Of a stretch of 64,000 nt of DNA, positions 21,538 through 35,000 are shown piece after piece. Position 1 is the first letter of the stretch, and each line of letters opens with the position of its first letter. The notes beneath the pieces are model-generated. The model ran no database searches, was not told where the DNA came from, and worked only from the letters and a program-made list of their open reading frames with translations. Both the position numbers and the translations under genes were made by a program. Source of the stretch: Notospermus geniculatus (taxonomy: Eukaryota > Nemertea > Pilidiophora > Heteronemertea > Lineidae); NCBI GenBank assembly GCA_002633025.1, contig NMRB01000004.1, forward strand, positions 329,351 through 393,350. Reading direction: 5' to 3'.

Positions 21538-22708
21538 TAGCAGTGCATACACAATTGCCAGTGACATATCAAATGTAAATCTGGACTTCATCCAGCTGAA
21601 CTGCGGAAGAACACAGATTTTCCACCCACTACTCCTCATTCCAAATACCGGTAAACACTACCGGTAATACATGTCATGCAAACAAATTAACGAAAATCAT
21701 AGATACATTATTTACAAAATAAACAGATGACACGTGAAATTTTCAATCAGCCAAATTATAAGATGACATATATTTTATGGTTTTACAGGGATCCGAAGTT
21801 TATTCTCTGAATGCAGGTTACCATAGTTCCTTATCACCTCATTGATTTGAGGAACCAATACTCTACCAAACCAATTTATTTCAATTCGTTTTTCACTCAG
21901 CGTTTCTCAAAAACTCAGGTCATGACGCTGGTTTGAGGGTTGAACTTCAACAGTGCAGACATTTCAGAAATACAAACCAGTACCTCATATGGCACACTCA
22001 GAAATTGTTGTAACAATCTTTCTAATGAATGATTACATCAAAATATTTTGGTAAATTTATAAAACTTGTGATCCATGCTCAGACAAGTGTTGACAATCTC
22101 ACGTCAGATTTTTTCTCCTTTACAAAAGGTACTGGGCCTTAACAAATTTAATGATGATAAACTAATAAATCTCAAGATTTTAATAAGTACAGTAATTCAC
22201 GTTTACAATATACAGTGTAGAAAAATATTTCTCTCTTATAATTATGCAATTTCAATAATTGGCAAGCAAAGTAATATTGAATCATGATATCAAGACATTT
22301 TGAAGTACATGTACAGCTTGGTAAATCATCCATAAACCATTAGTAATAGTTTCTTCTCATTTGCAATAAAACAAACACATTACGGTACACCATTCAACAA
22401 TGTTAGAAGATAGAGTGAAAATTTCTTTCTCCTGATGATTGTGCTGTCAAAAAAAACCCGTTGGTGACCGACGGACACCACATTCTGGTTCACACCGATG
22501 TGACATGACAGAAGTATTGTTGCGGCAAAAGTGCCAAAAGTGATGTTATATTGTGATATTGTACCGGGTACATGGCACTTGTGTTTAAGTACAGGACACT
22601 AGTGTGTGTGTTATGTTTGTGACATCATACACAGCATGTGACATCTTTTTCTGATTTAATGCAAAATAAACATCGTTTTTTCAACACATGTAATTAAGGT
22701 CAACATAT

Positions 22709-22948
22709 AGTCCATTCCAGATACCTAAGGCAAATCGCACTTGGCTAACCTTGTCAGTTGTGGTTAGTCTATTACTAACAGCTTGACCACAAACACAGCC
22801 AATCGGGCAAGGTGACATGCATTATAAACTTCACCATTTGACTCGCCTGTTAAGTATTGTGCAATAGATCGTCAAAATAGTGAACAGGGCCGTGTAACAT
22901 TGCAGAGTTCAACCTAGTACCATTTGCCTTAGGTATCTGGAACGGACT
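22709..22948. mobile_element. MITE with 27-bp inverted ends
   Basis: CATTCCAGATACCTAAGGC at the left and GCCTTAGGTATCTGGAACG at the right, 240 bp in total, in the region just past the NCKX stop codon (probable 3' UTR). Confidence 0.75.
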
Positions 22949-23042
22949 TTAATCATTGCTTCTTTCACTAAATTATCACCTCCGTATCATTTGAATTTAT
23001 CAATTGTATATGCAGTGATGGACATGTTGCTGCTTCTTTCCC

Positions 23043-26000
23043 TCAGTAGCTACTCAAACAAGTCGGAGGATGTAAATACCCGAATATGTTCAGTTCGAAT
23101 AGGCATGACATCGCCGTGATGACGATATACATAAACATGAGGACACCGCCGTAGACTTTGGTCAGCCTCCATCGGTTCAGATGCGTGGCCAGAAGAAGGA
23201 ACACAACAGTTGACAATAGCGTCACAGAAGCATAGACAAGACCTAAAACAAGAAAAAGAGGACATTGATGAATAAGGCTGACACGTGGAATAAGGAAACT
23301 CCACAAGGTTCACCAAGTCAATTACCGGTAACTCTGACATCCTGAACAAAATGTAGGCGTAATACAGTGCTCCCTCGCTATTTTCGAACCCTTCGGGTCC
23401 AAGGGTTAAGTTCGTACTAACGAGGAGTTCGTAATAGCGAGGATTCGTCTGCGGGGGCTGGAATTTTGGAAGCCAAGCATTAGGTTCGTAATATTCAGGA
23501 GTTTGTAAAATCGAGGTTCGTAAGGGGCGAGGGAGGACCGTAACATCACCTCTGGCAGTCAAGATCTGAATTCAGTATACAACTTAAAGGACTTGAACAT
23601 GCAAACAGCTGTGTTGTTGAACTGCAGTACTCAACAGTTCAATACAGATTTTTCAAGAGCTATTAGCTATTCATCCTTTCATTCACCAATATGTCCACTA
23701 ATACAGTTACTTCATTGATTGAACCACAAATTTTAACATCTGTCAGTTATGACTCAAATAACAAAGGAACATAGCTGTTGTGATATGCCTGTCTACTTCA
23801 TTTAAGTGCATTAATTGTACTACAAAACTTCTACTAAATCTTAACCCCTTCACTGCTAGTGATAATAAGCAAGAAGTCAATCTCCAGAATTCACGAATTT
23901 TCGACCCCAACCGGGGTCTTTTTCAAGTGGAACTTTACAATCTGGAACTCTAGAAAAGACTGAGATTGACTGGAGATTGACTTCTTGCTTACTATCATTT
24001 TGTGTGTCAATTTTGTGCTATTCTGTATCTTGGTTCTGGAGATTGACTTCTTGCTTATTATCATTTTGTGTGTCAATTTTGTGCTATTCTGTATCTTGCC
24101 TTCACTGCTAGTGGTGATTTCTGTGGAATCAACTAACCCGGGGCCAAGGCTACATGTACGTACCTGCACTGTAAACCCTGACTGGAACCCCTGGCTGTGT
24201 GAGCGATGTCCTCAGCACCCACGGCAGACCAAGGCAAAGAAGAATGTCGAAAACGTTACTCCCAATGGCATTGGACACAGCCATGTCACCAAAACCTGTA
24301 AGAGATGTTACGAATGTAAAATTTAGGAGTCAAATATACCATACATCAACAGAGCTTTTACTATGAGTATTACTGCTTGTGGACTATGAAATGCATGCTC
24401 CCCATGTAAAGAGTAGGCCTAATAATGCATGCTCCCAGTTCATTTGTCACAGAAAAAAGGTACTGATGAAGACGTCGTGAGAACAGAGAGAACACTTACC
24501 ATCTTTTACAACAATAAGACTAGCGATTGCATCAGGAACGCTGACTCCTGCAGCCACAAGGGTCAAGGCCATCACAGTATCGGGGATATTTAATGTATAA
24601 CCTGAAACATAGAGGACTTTAGGAGTATATCTGCTTAAACACAGGCAGAACTGGTTCATTTTCACAAGTTATTCTCCAGCTTTTTTTGTACCAAGATACC
24701 AAATTTCAGTCACGACTATATTCAGATTGGCTGGGGATGGGGGTATTGCTGGTTCCCGATTGAAACTCGGTGACAACCAGGAACCTTTCGCAGGCCAGGC
24801 CCAAATAACTGAGTCAGAAACTGCAGGTACCCATAAATGTATATGTATATTAAAATTGTTAATTTCATTTCCTCCTTACCTATAATTGTTATCATCCAAA
24901 CCATTACATAAGAATACCCGGATATCCATACTAATGACATAGTAAACGTCACAATATACCAACGTGACCATCGTGTCCGTCGGCAATCGGGAATTGTAAG
25001 AAACATGCAAATTGTCAATGGCAATGAGATTATCCACATGAATTTTTTATAGCACCCTTTAGGAACAGCGAATGGTGAGGCCGGCTCATCATCTTCCTCA
25101 GATTTTTTCACTGGAAAAAAGGAAAATATGTTTAATTTAATTGTATCAGGAGATGAACAGAAATGCATGGACCACATGGTGGAAGGCCAAGTCACTGATT
25201 GATCTCTACACGATATGGACTCAGCCTGTATTGCAATCACCATCTCAAGTCAAACTCAGAAAGAGGAAACCCAAAAAAGCTTATCTTGTATTCTGCTTAT
25301 CTCTCCACGTTCCATAAACATCATTTAACATCAGTTCTGAATTGTTTATATGACACTTATGTTTTTTGTGTTGCCCATTAATAGCCAACAGCAAAATTAT
25401 CTTGCAATTATATCTGAGTCTCAATTTACTACCCAATGTTGAGCACATAAAACCTTGTGCCAGATGCAAACATTTATGTCACCAACACTTACTGCATTGC
25501 CACGGAACTGTGTGCATTAAACTGACATATTACAGCCATTATGGTGTAACAGACATATTAGGGCCGCTCATGCCATTATAGTGTCAGCAGTCAATGGAAG
25601 ATATAAGTATTCCTCGTCATACCCCTGGTGTTGTTCTGCATTCACACTTTCCCAGGGTACAATCTGACGATACGAAAATATGCACAAAATACCAAAAACA
25701 AAACTACCCGGTACCCTCTATTCAGCAGAAGTTCTTTCAATGAATGCACCAGGGTTTCTGTAACTTTTCCAAGTTTTTTCTTTTTCTGTTTTTGATGATA
25801 TTGTAACTGGCAGTGACCGGGTTAAGTCAATAAGAGTTGACCCAACAGCATGCCTCTATTATCTACAAACACGATATAGGCCTAATTCATATAAATGATG
25901 TGAACTGCCAATGTTGTTGTTGCATAGGAAACATGTAAACTTTACTGAAACATAAAATATCTGTAGAAGAGATCAAATCCAAGCTCATGCTTCATTCAGT

Positions 26001-29000
26001 AGAGCAGGAAATAAGAATACACTGCCCTAAAAAGAAGGAACAGTGATCAAGAAGTTGAAGAAGAAGCAGTGACAAAGAAGGAGCAGTAATCAAGAAGGAG
26101 CAGTGACAAAGGATCAGTAATCAAGAAGGAGCAGTAATCAAGAAGGAGCAGTAACAAAGGATCAGTAATCAAGAAGGAGCAGCATTCAAGGAGCAGTATT
26201 CAAGAAGCAGCAATAACAAAGGATCAGTAGTCAAGAAGGAGCAGTAATCAAGAAGGAGCAGCATTCAAGAAGGAGAAGTATTCAAGGAGCAGTATTCACA
26301 AAGGAGCAGTAATTAAGAAGGAGCGGCATTCAAGAAGAAGCAGCATTCAAGAAGCAACATTCAAGATACATGTACTTGAGTGAAATTGACAAGCAAAAGG
26401 AGGTGCCGTGCCAGTCCATACAATCCCCAAATACCACAAACAAGAGATGCGATGCACCCTTACTTTGATTGTCATAAACTTCCTCTGAAATAAGATGATT
26501 AATCCTGAAAAATGCCCCCATGCTTGTGTATAGCCCTCGGCCTCACATTAACCACTTCAGCGCTGTGTCCTGGTGTACAACAACATGGCATCACAATGTA
26601 GAGTGCCCTGGCCTGGTACACCGGGACAATGACATCAATGCCGTGAAAGTGCCCGGAATTTGATGGAACTTTTGACAACCATTTTGAAGTTGGTTTAACA
26701 TCAACAGAGCTAGTGGTAAGAATCACATGCACGAGAAACCAACCTGGAACAACTAACCTTCTACTTTAAAGTGGTCAGCATCTCCGTTCTGACACGGTGG
26801 CCTCATCTCCTCCAGCAGAGGTACACCAACACCATTCGGTTCTTTTTCAGGGATATCTGTAAAAGAAGGAACTTTACTTTTGACAATCTTTAATCACTAT
26901 CAAATTCCAGAGCAGACAGCAATTTTCTTGAGTTTTCTCACGTTCTTGAATAAGGTCTGTTCCTATCAACCATCTGAAGAATGTTCCTTCGAATTTCTTC
27001 CAATAATTCATTTCTCCAGCTATCAGAAAATTTGACAGAAAATAACATCTGCTCTTCAAACCTAGGCTCAGATTATTGACTCATCACTAGAGCCACTGCT
27101 TGGCCATTTTTGCTGAAACTCTGTGTCCAGTGGTAGTTTTTCACCAGTGATTCTCAGTTTTTTTCAACATGCCCTGTAGAGCCTACTTTGAGTAGCTCCT
27201 AATGACTACTCCGTAAATCGCTGTTTGCAAAGCCATTACTGGGATCAATTTCAGGAACTTGAGCAAATATGGAGTCCTTGCACGGCAGCCTGTACACACA
27301 TTGTGCGNCCAACAGGCCTACTTTCTGCAATCTTGACCCACATCATGCACACCTACCTTCATCTTCTTCTGAGCTGCCGTCCATATCTAACTGGGTATGA
27401 GGTACTTTCTGATGAGGTGTTTCCCCGTTTTGTTTGATTACTGACATGTGAAGTGCTTCCTCCTTTTTTCTCACCGGACAGCATGTAAACTTTCCCACCA
27501 TATATTTTTCAAGTCGGGGATTGAAATACATGAGAATGATATAGACTATGTACAAAAGGAACAGTATCCAGGCCTCGTACCTGAAAAAAACAGTACGGTA
27601 CTACTACTAATCTGAATACAAGTCTGGGAGAGGATGGAGGGTCAGCGACCTCACTTGTGCTTCTCACAACGACTTTCAAGGAGAAAAGTGTTAATTTCAA
27701 AATGGATTTAGACAGTATTCCCCTAAGCGAATAACTTTATTCAAGGAAGGAACGAAGAAAGATTTTATTCAGTTGTAGAATCAAATCAAATCTTCAAACT
27801 AATTATAGCCTACATCAACTGAAAATTCATTTTGAGCACTTTCTGTTGAAAACACACATTGAGGGATTCGTTCATATTTCCCACGCTGCTTCCCTCTCAA
27901 CATTTTGGCTTTGTCATTACTTCAATGTCTATCTCTAGATGAATTAAACTCTACAACAGGCACACCTACACATTCTAAATGTACTTCACACCAATACTCA
28001 ATAGTACAAGTTCTTGTAATGAAGGGCTCTGAAACCTTCCAGGTGGTGATTAAATTGAAGGCGCTGGATTGCCACTTTAGACAGTTCCTTTCACACAAGG
28101 CTGTTTCCATCCCACAAACACCCCCCCCCCCCCATGGCAATTAACTGATCTGATGGTTTACAGGGAGGAGCCTAATGCAATTATCGAAACACTTTGCAAC
28201 ACAAAAGCCTCTCTTGCTCTTTATGCACTGACAGCACTGATACAAATTGGATCAGTGTGGGGGGCACCAAGAGGTCTACTGTGTCATTCGGTATGCAGTA
28301 GATGGGTTCATTGATGATTGCTGGCCACAGTTCAGAGCACAGTAAGCCAAGACTGAGTCAGGGGAAGTTCCTCAGCTTACAGGAATGAAAAACTCAATTC
28401 GAACTGGTACAGCCTTTGGAGCTAGTTTAAGCTGTACGCATCTGGTTTTTCAACTAAAACCCTTTCAATATTCCAAAATGCACTGCAAGGCTCAGTGCTT
28501 GAAGGGAGAGGAGAGCTCTCCATGACTCTCCTGAAATTGATAGATAGATAGATAGATAGATGGCTCACCTGCAGTGAGTTGTATTTACATAAAAGCAAAA
28601 ATAGATAAGCGAGCGAGCGATCTATTTTTGATAAAAGTACGGTAATAGTTTAACTCTCCCACTGATCTCAGCAGAACTAGGTGAGTCTTTTTAGCTCACC
28701 TGCTATTTTTCCCTTCAAGCACTGAAGGCTTTGTTTTGCAAATTTACCCAGTCCAGCTGCATTTCAACCAAGCCCTCTCAATAATTGAAAAGTGTAGACC
28801 TACCATTGTACATATTCATCATAAATGGATACTGTTAAGGCTGCGATGCTGATCAAATAAAATAAGGAATCCCTGAGAAGCGGCCACCAGTGAAGATACA
28901 CCACCTGAAAAATAGAGTAGACAGAGTTTAAACTGGGCAGGTGAAGGTATGAGATCGAGAATACAGGATATTCCTCTAAAAGAGTGCAGCACCTGACGGG

Positions 29001-32000
29001 ACAGCGTCCAAGACGTCCCGCACGTCATTCATGATGTTTTGAGGCGAGGCGAAAAAAAATCCGGTTGTTTCAGCGATCATGACAATCTGATTTTTTTTCG
29101 AGTCACGTCGTGCGTTCAGAAATGACGTGCGGGACGTCATGACGCTGTCCCGTCAGGTGCTGCGCTCTTTTAGAGGAATAGAGTCTATTGAGTTGGTCTC
29201 CTGTCTTGCCAAGTAAAGCCGTGTTCCGACTTAAAACAGTTTCAAGGTGGTGATCATAAAGCTACAACAGAGGGCAGCTCACCGCAACCAGGTCCTATAC
29301 GATGGAGACCTTTTGAGTGGAAATTGATCAGGACCGAGATGTCACTTTCATTTCAATAGTTTGACCACTCCCGACACCTACTGAGGTTGTGGGCTATTGT
29401 CTCCATTCCCCAAACCAGTCCATTAATAAAACCTATGATCAACACAACACTAAGCAGCCATGAGGAGGTCAACGTCATTTTTCGATCATGAGGTTAGGCC
29501 ATAGTCCATATAACCTTGCAATTCTCAGGAATTCACAAGGGGAGAGAGCTTCATGAACAATACATGACGTGTAACTTCATGATGGTCACATACAAATCAG
29601 ATTATCCGACACGAGAGAATTGGGAATGGCTGAAGGTTGAATCATTATTATTGGCTAGAATATTAACTAGCAAACTCTCCCTGTTTACACAACGAGACGA
29701 TACTGTGATAATATTGACTATAAAACATGACTTCTCTATTGATTCTCACCATGACAATTCTAACAGAGTACTGCAAAGTAATCGGTGTTCGTCAAAATAA
29801 AAGCTTCATGGTGATAACGGTGAGAGATAGGCAATTTCTATGCATACTGGTAATAACATCATTCACCACGTTCAGTATGTTCCCAAGATGGCCTCGTGCC
29901 ACTCTTCACCCAGTGTTGTCATGGTTATTGAACATGTTGAAGAAAGAAAGTAGCATCTGAGTGCTAGTCCGACGATTTTCATGAAAATTTGGTTTTGACA
30001 ACAGAAGAATCCAGAAGTCAACTCACGAGTAATCCTTAGGCGGATCCTACATTTATTATTACCGGTACATGTCCAGTTCTGTACCACAAATGTCCCTTAA
30101 TTATTTCTTTACCACTTCATTTCATTTTTACCATTTCGGCAGGATTTGATTTCATGCATAGCAGCATTTCGACCATTTCGTCTGGCAATTATCAGTAAAC
30201 ATTCAACGATAATGCCCGCATGTCGTCAAGGATATTTTCACAGGATCTACACGACGGTGTGTCAGACTGCACCGGAGCTAAAGGAAATTGCGAACTATCC
30301 ATGGGGGCAAGCAATACCGGGTAATATGATCCACGTTGTACGTTGTTGACAAAGTGGTGTAATCATCATATCAATTTTCTATGTAGTCAGACAGCCAGCA
30401 ATGACCACGAAGAAACAGAAGTCTGGACATACACTGTAGGGTTAATAAACCACTGATGCCGACAGGGTAACATACCATACCAACATGACCAAGGGCTGGC
30501 ACCCAGGCCTATCGGGGGGTTGCTTCCCCGGCTTGAATAATAAGCACACTGGAAACATCGGAACTTGTCACCCCTGAGGTGCGGTGTTCACTACTGTCAG
30601 GTAGCCTATTGGATTTCACCAAATCATGTAGACCCATGGACCAGATGTGCTGACCCCGTCGTGAGGGGGTTGGGGGGTTGGAGGGTTATGTGTCTCAGGG
30701 TCTGAAGGACATATTCTATAATGTCTCTTGAAAAACAATAAATCACTTTTGGTTAAAAATTCCCGTATGGAATTACCGTACTGGTATATATATGAAAGGT
30801 GCCTGCCGTGACAGATGCCTCCATTATGAGTGTTGACCGAGGCCATCACTGAATGAATAAACAATACCCCCAGGGACTTATGCTCTATGTCTACAGTAAA
30901 TTGGAAAGAACACAAATGAGAACCAATATGTATTAGACATGTATTAGACACCATGAACACATGCCTGTACAGCATGCCCTAAAAAAAGTTGATAATTTTT
31001 ACTTTTCTGGGAAAGGACATCTGGCCCTTGAACTGCATGTAAGCACACGTGGGCCTACTTGCCAATATCAGGTGTGGAATATTGCCAGAATCAACCAGAA
31101 TTGAGTTAACACCACCTCTGACTTTCAAACGGAATATAAAAACAACAGGATCAGGAGTAAGAATGCTTCATTCATCTCAAACTCTGTGAACTCATTACCG
31201 CTGAAATTGAGTTTGATACCGCTGGGAATGACATGCTGAGAGTTTGCTATCAGAGCGTTCCATTATTTGGTAATCCACGTCCATTTTCTTTGCAATCTCA
31301 TGAAATTAAAATGTCCCTATCAATTTGATGGCTGCTGGGTCTGGATCAAGGAATCTGCCATCACATTATTCAAAACATGTCTTCAGACAATATTTTCTGT
31401 AGTGTGCAGCAGACTACGGTACACTTTCAATGAAGTCTTTCTCCAATACTCAGAATAATTTCACCGAGGGAAATAAAATTTTTTATCTGACAAATAATTT
31501 CCAATATTTTATGACTGGACTTCAAATATTTTTTAAATATTACTTGAAGAAATATTGTCCATATTCACAGATTAAAGGATATTCAATCAATTATTTTTGA
31601 ACATGATAAAAGTGTTCAGGTCAAAGCTAGTTGGAGGTGGACCTACTGGTCGTATGAAACTGACAATGAATGAGTTAAGACCAGACAAAACTACAAGAAT
31701 GGGAATACTGAATGGAGAACAATGGTCACCTCCTGAGTCAATCAACATTCCATCTGATATTGCCAAATGTGGATTTTTCATTTGATGTTTGATTAGGCCT
31801 GAATTTCAAGTAGCCGGCTGTACAAAGGCGCAAAATTATCAGAATGAATTTAATCTGCATAAATATGAAAGGACTGGATCTCCTGAATTATGGTCAAATT
31901 TTTTACATTCTTTTACTTTTACAGAGAAACTTGTTGGTTTTTACAGAAATCGTTAGTTTTTAAGAAGGAAAAGAAACATGCAGAAAATTGAACCCACAAC

Positions 32001-35000
32001 TCCAAGAGGTGACAGGGATTCATAGTTACTGCACCATCCTGACGTTCAGCACCAGTGTCTGTTATCGACTTTCATCGCGTTTTAGAAACATGACTGCAAC
32101 TAAATATATATGAGTACTTACCGTTCCAGCGAACAGCGCACAAACACTTATCACAAACATGATGTTGAATATTGCTGAGCCAACCACTGCACTGAGGCCA
32201 ATATCATCCTGGAAAAATAATTTTGGTCAAAATTGAAATGATGTCATTTAATTTTTGGAGTTCAAATTTGGTCTCTCTCATCTTATAAACATTTGCAAAC
32301 ATGTGACTTGCTATTAAAGTTTTGCCTTTTCACCGAAGGGCGGGTTTCCATTGGAGCATTTCCGTGTGCGGAAAGCATTGTTTTTTCTGCAGCTTTGGTC
32401 ACGGTGTGGAAAAACAATGCTTTTGAGCATTTCCGTGCACGGAAACGGTCCAACGGAAAGCCGCCCTAAGAGTTTCCCTGCACTGCCAAAACATTTTGCA
32501 TTTCAGCATATTTCTGTCGCTTGCCCATTTGACCTTTTCAGTACCGTATCAACAGTCTGAGATAATGATTAATTTTGAGATATTGATTAATACCAGTATT
32601 TGGTTCTGACCCGACCGACCAAATCAAGCATAAATTGGAAAGAAATGGAAGTTGGAGACCATTAACTTGAAGCCAATTATCACAACAGCAATTATTTGTT
32701 GATTTGTCATGGAAATGTCAATGCGGGGGCAGTATGGCACACGGCGACTGCCCTCAGTGGTATGATACTAGGTCAGGGTGTTCCAGAAAAATGCCCGTTT
32801 TTTAACATCTTTGAACGAACGTTCGGTGCACATACATGTACATGTACTTCCTTTTCTGTCTAAGCCCGGTGGTCGAGTGGTTAGCGCGCTTGACTACCAA
32901 ACTGTGCAATGGGTCGGCGCGGGTTCGACTCCGGGCGAAGGCATGTACAAAAACGTTGTGAAACATTAATGCAGGGTCCGTCGGATGGGACTAAAAGCCG
33001 TGGTCCCTTGTACCTGAGTGTCTATGCCAGGGCAAGTAAAAGACCCCACACAGGTGGACAGTAGCCTGTCGTGGACTCCATACCTCCGGCAAAAATCCAA
33101 CAGGGTTACAACGCCGGTATTAATGATATATATAAATGTACGGTACCGGTACATCTTGGGAAATTTTTTGGACACATCCATGCACTTTGGGTACAGCACT
33201 TCACAGAAACACAATTCACCTTCAAAAAAAAGTAGGGCATGGCCTTTCTATTACTTGAATTGGGGATTTTGCCATTCATTGAATTATATCATATGCAAAA
33301 ATGATTTATCATTGTTATCAGTCTAAATATCTGTAACACAAAGTTATCGTGGTTATTGAGCTTCAATGAAGTGATGATCGTAATCACCAGCTGCGAATTC
33401 AAGTCACTGTACCGGTAACTTTGCTCAGTACAACAGCACTATGTTCAGACTTATTGTATACGTCTCACACCAACTGTGTCTGAATAAATTCTGATTTTAT
33501 TCCCTGTGTTTATAACCTTAACCATCTTGTCCCATCAGAGTCACTGATACAAACCACAAAATCCCGTGGGAAAAATCCCTCCCAATGTTAATGATGACGA
33601 TGGTTTAATAGTTGACCGCCTAACTGCCACTTACATCATCAGGAAGCAGTGTTTCCGCCAGAGGGTAGGCAGGGTATGCTGCGAGTACCCTCAAAGGAGC
33701 AGAAAAGGGCCATTTTCTTTAATTTCAATCATGGGGTTTTTTGCTGATTTTGAAGAACTGCATACCCTCAAAAATATTTCTGGCAGAAACCCTGGGAAGG
33801 AATTGAATGATACTGTTGCAAAGGATTGTTTTGTTGCAAGATGAAGGCTGCTGCATTCCAACTTCGTAGCAGTCAGTGACAGTATACCATTCTAACCCTA
33901 ACCTTGGACTATTGAACAACTGGTAATTCAATAGAACAATTCATGTTATTTGGTAGTAGTAAACCATCATCAAGTGATAATCATCCAAAATGTTTGGGGA
34001 ATGATAATCAAGGACAGCTTTATTACGATGAGCTCGTGATCACACAATGAAAATTGCTGGTCAGTGTTCTCAATCATGTCAATGTGGAAAGTATGATCCA
34101 CAGCATGATGCGCTCTAGTCTCGCTTGGCCAGACGCTACGGGCTGACCCCTTCGGTAAATCACACTCCGCGTCTGGCTCTTTTAGAGATTAACAGTCGTG
34201 AAGACCGCGTGGTGGCAGCACGGGTCCTTGGGTTTTCCCAACCTCGTTCGCTTTCTGACAATATGGCGAGTGGTCCAAGGTTGTCTGAGCGAACTATACC
34301 CCTGGGGACGAGGTTGGGTTTTTTCTGGAAGTAATTTCCGCGGGAATTATGAGTGAGAAAGCGTGGTGATTGGCTGGAGCCCAGTGGAGTGCCATCTAGT
34401 GGTGTTACCGGCTTTTGAGCCCCAAATGTGCCAGTGTGTAGGAGACCGGGACGTCGGATACACACTGGGGCCGAGTGTAGATGTGCTCCAAGTGATGCGT
34501 AACTGATGAGCCAATCAGAAGCTTTGCAACATTCACCACCTCAGCCACACTTCGTCAAGGCACATTCCGATTTGGAACACGCCATCCTTACCTTTGCAAT
34601 GAAGACCCCTATCACAGCTGTCGCGAGTTCTGGTGCCGAGCTGCCTGCAGCCATAAATGTTGCTCCCGCCACATCAGACTGAAGGTTAAGTGCTGAAAGA
34701 AGTATTGAGATAAATATCAATACAGTTGTGGTGATAATCTCAATTGAGATAAAAATTAAGCTGCTTATTTGTACGAAGTGACACTAGTGTCGCTCAACTC
34801 TTTCAGTCTACTACTCAGGATCATACTGACATTGTGATAACTGCAGCACTACTCAACGTCTTAACTGTTTCGATTTAAGATCCATCACACCGACTATGTA
34901 TGGTCTAGAGATCGTGACTTCCAACTTCTATATTTTGTAATGTCTTTTTTGCTGTTATAACTGCCCACAAGCATTAACGGGATTGAAAGAAATGTGGATT

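Noticed and set aside
32864-32945. Functional tRNA gene
   Set aside because: A and B boxes are present but the 5' acceptor strand GCCCGGT has no complement at the proper 3' position; a SINE body follows.
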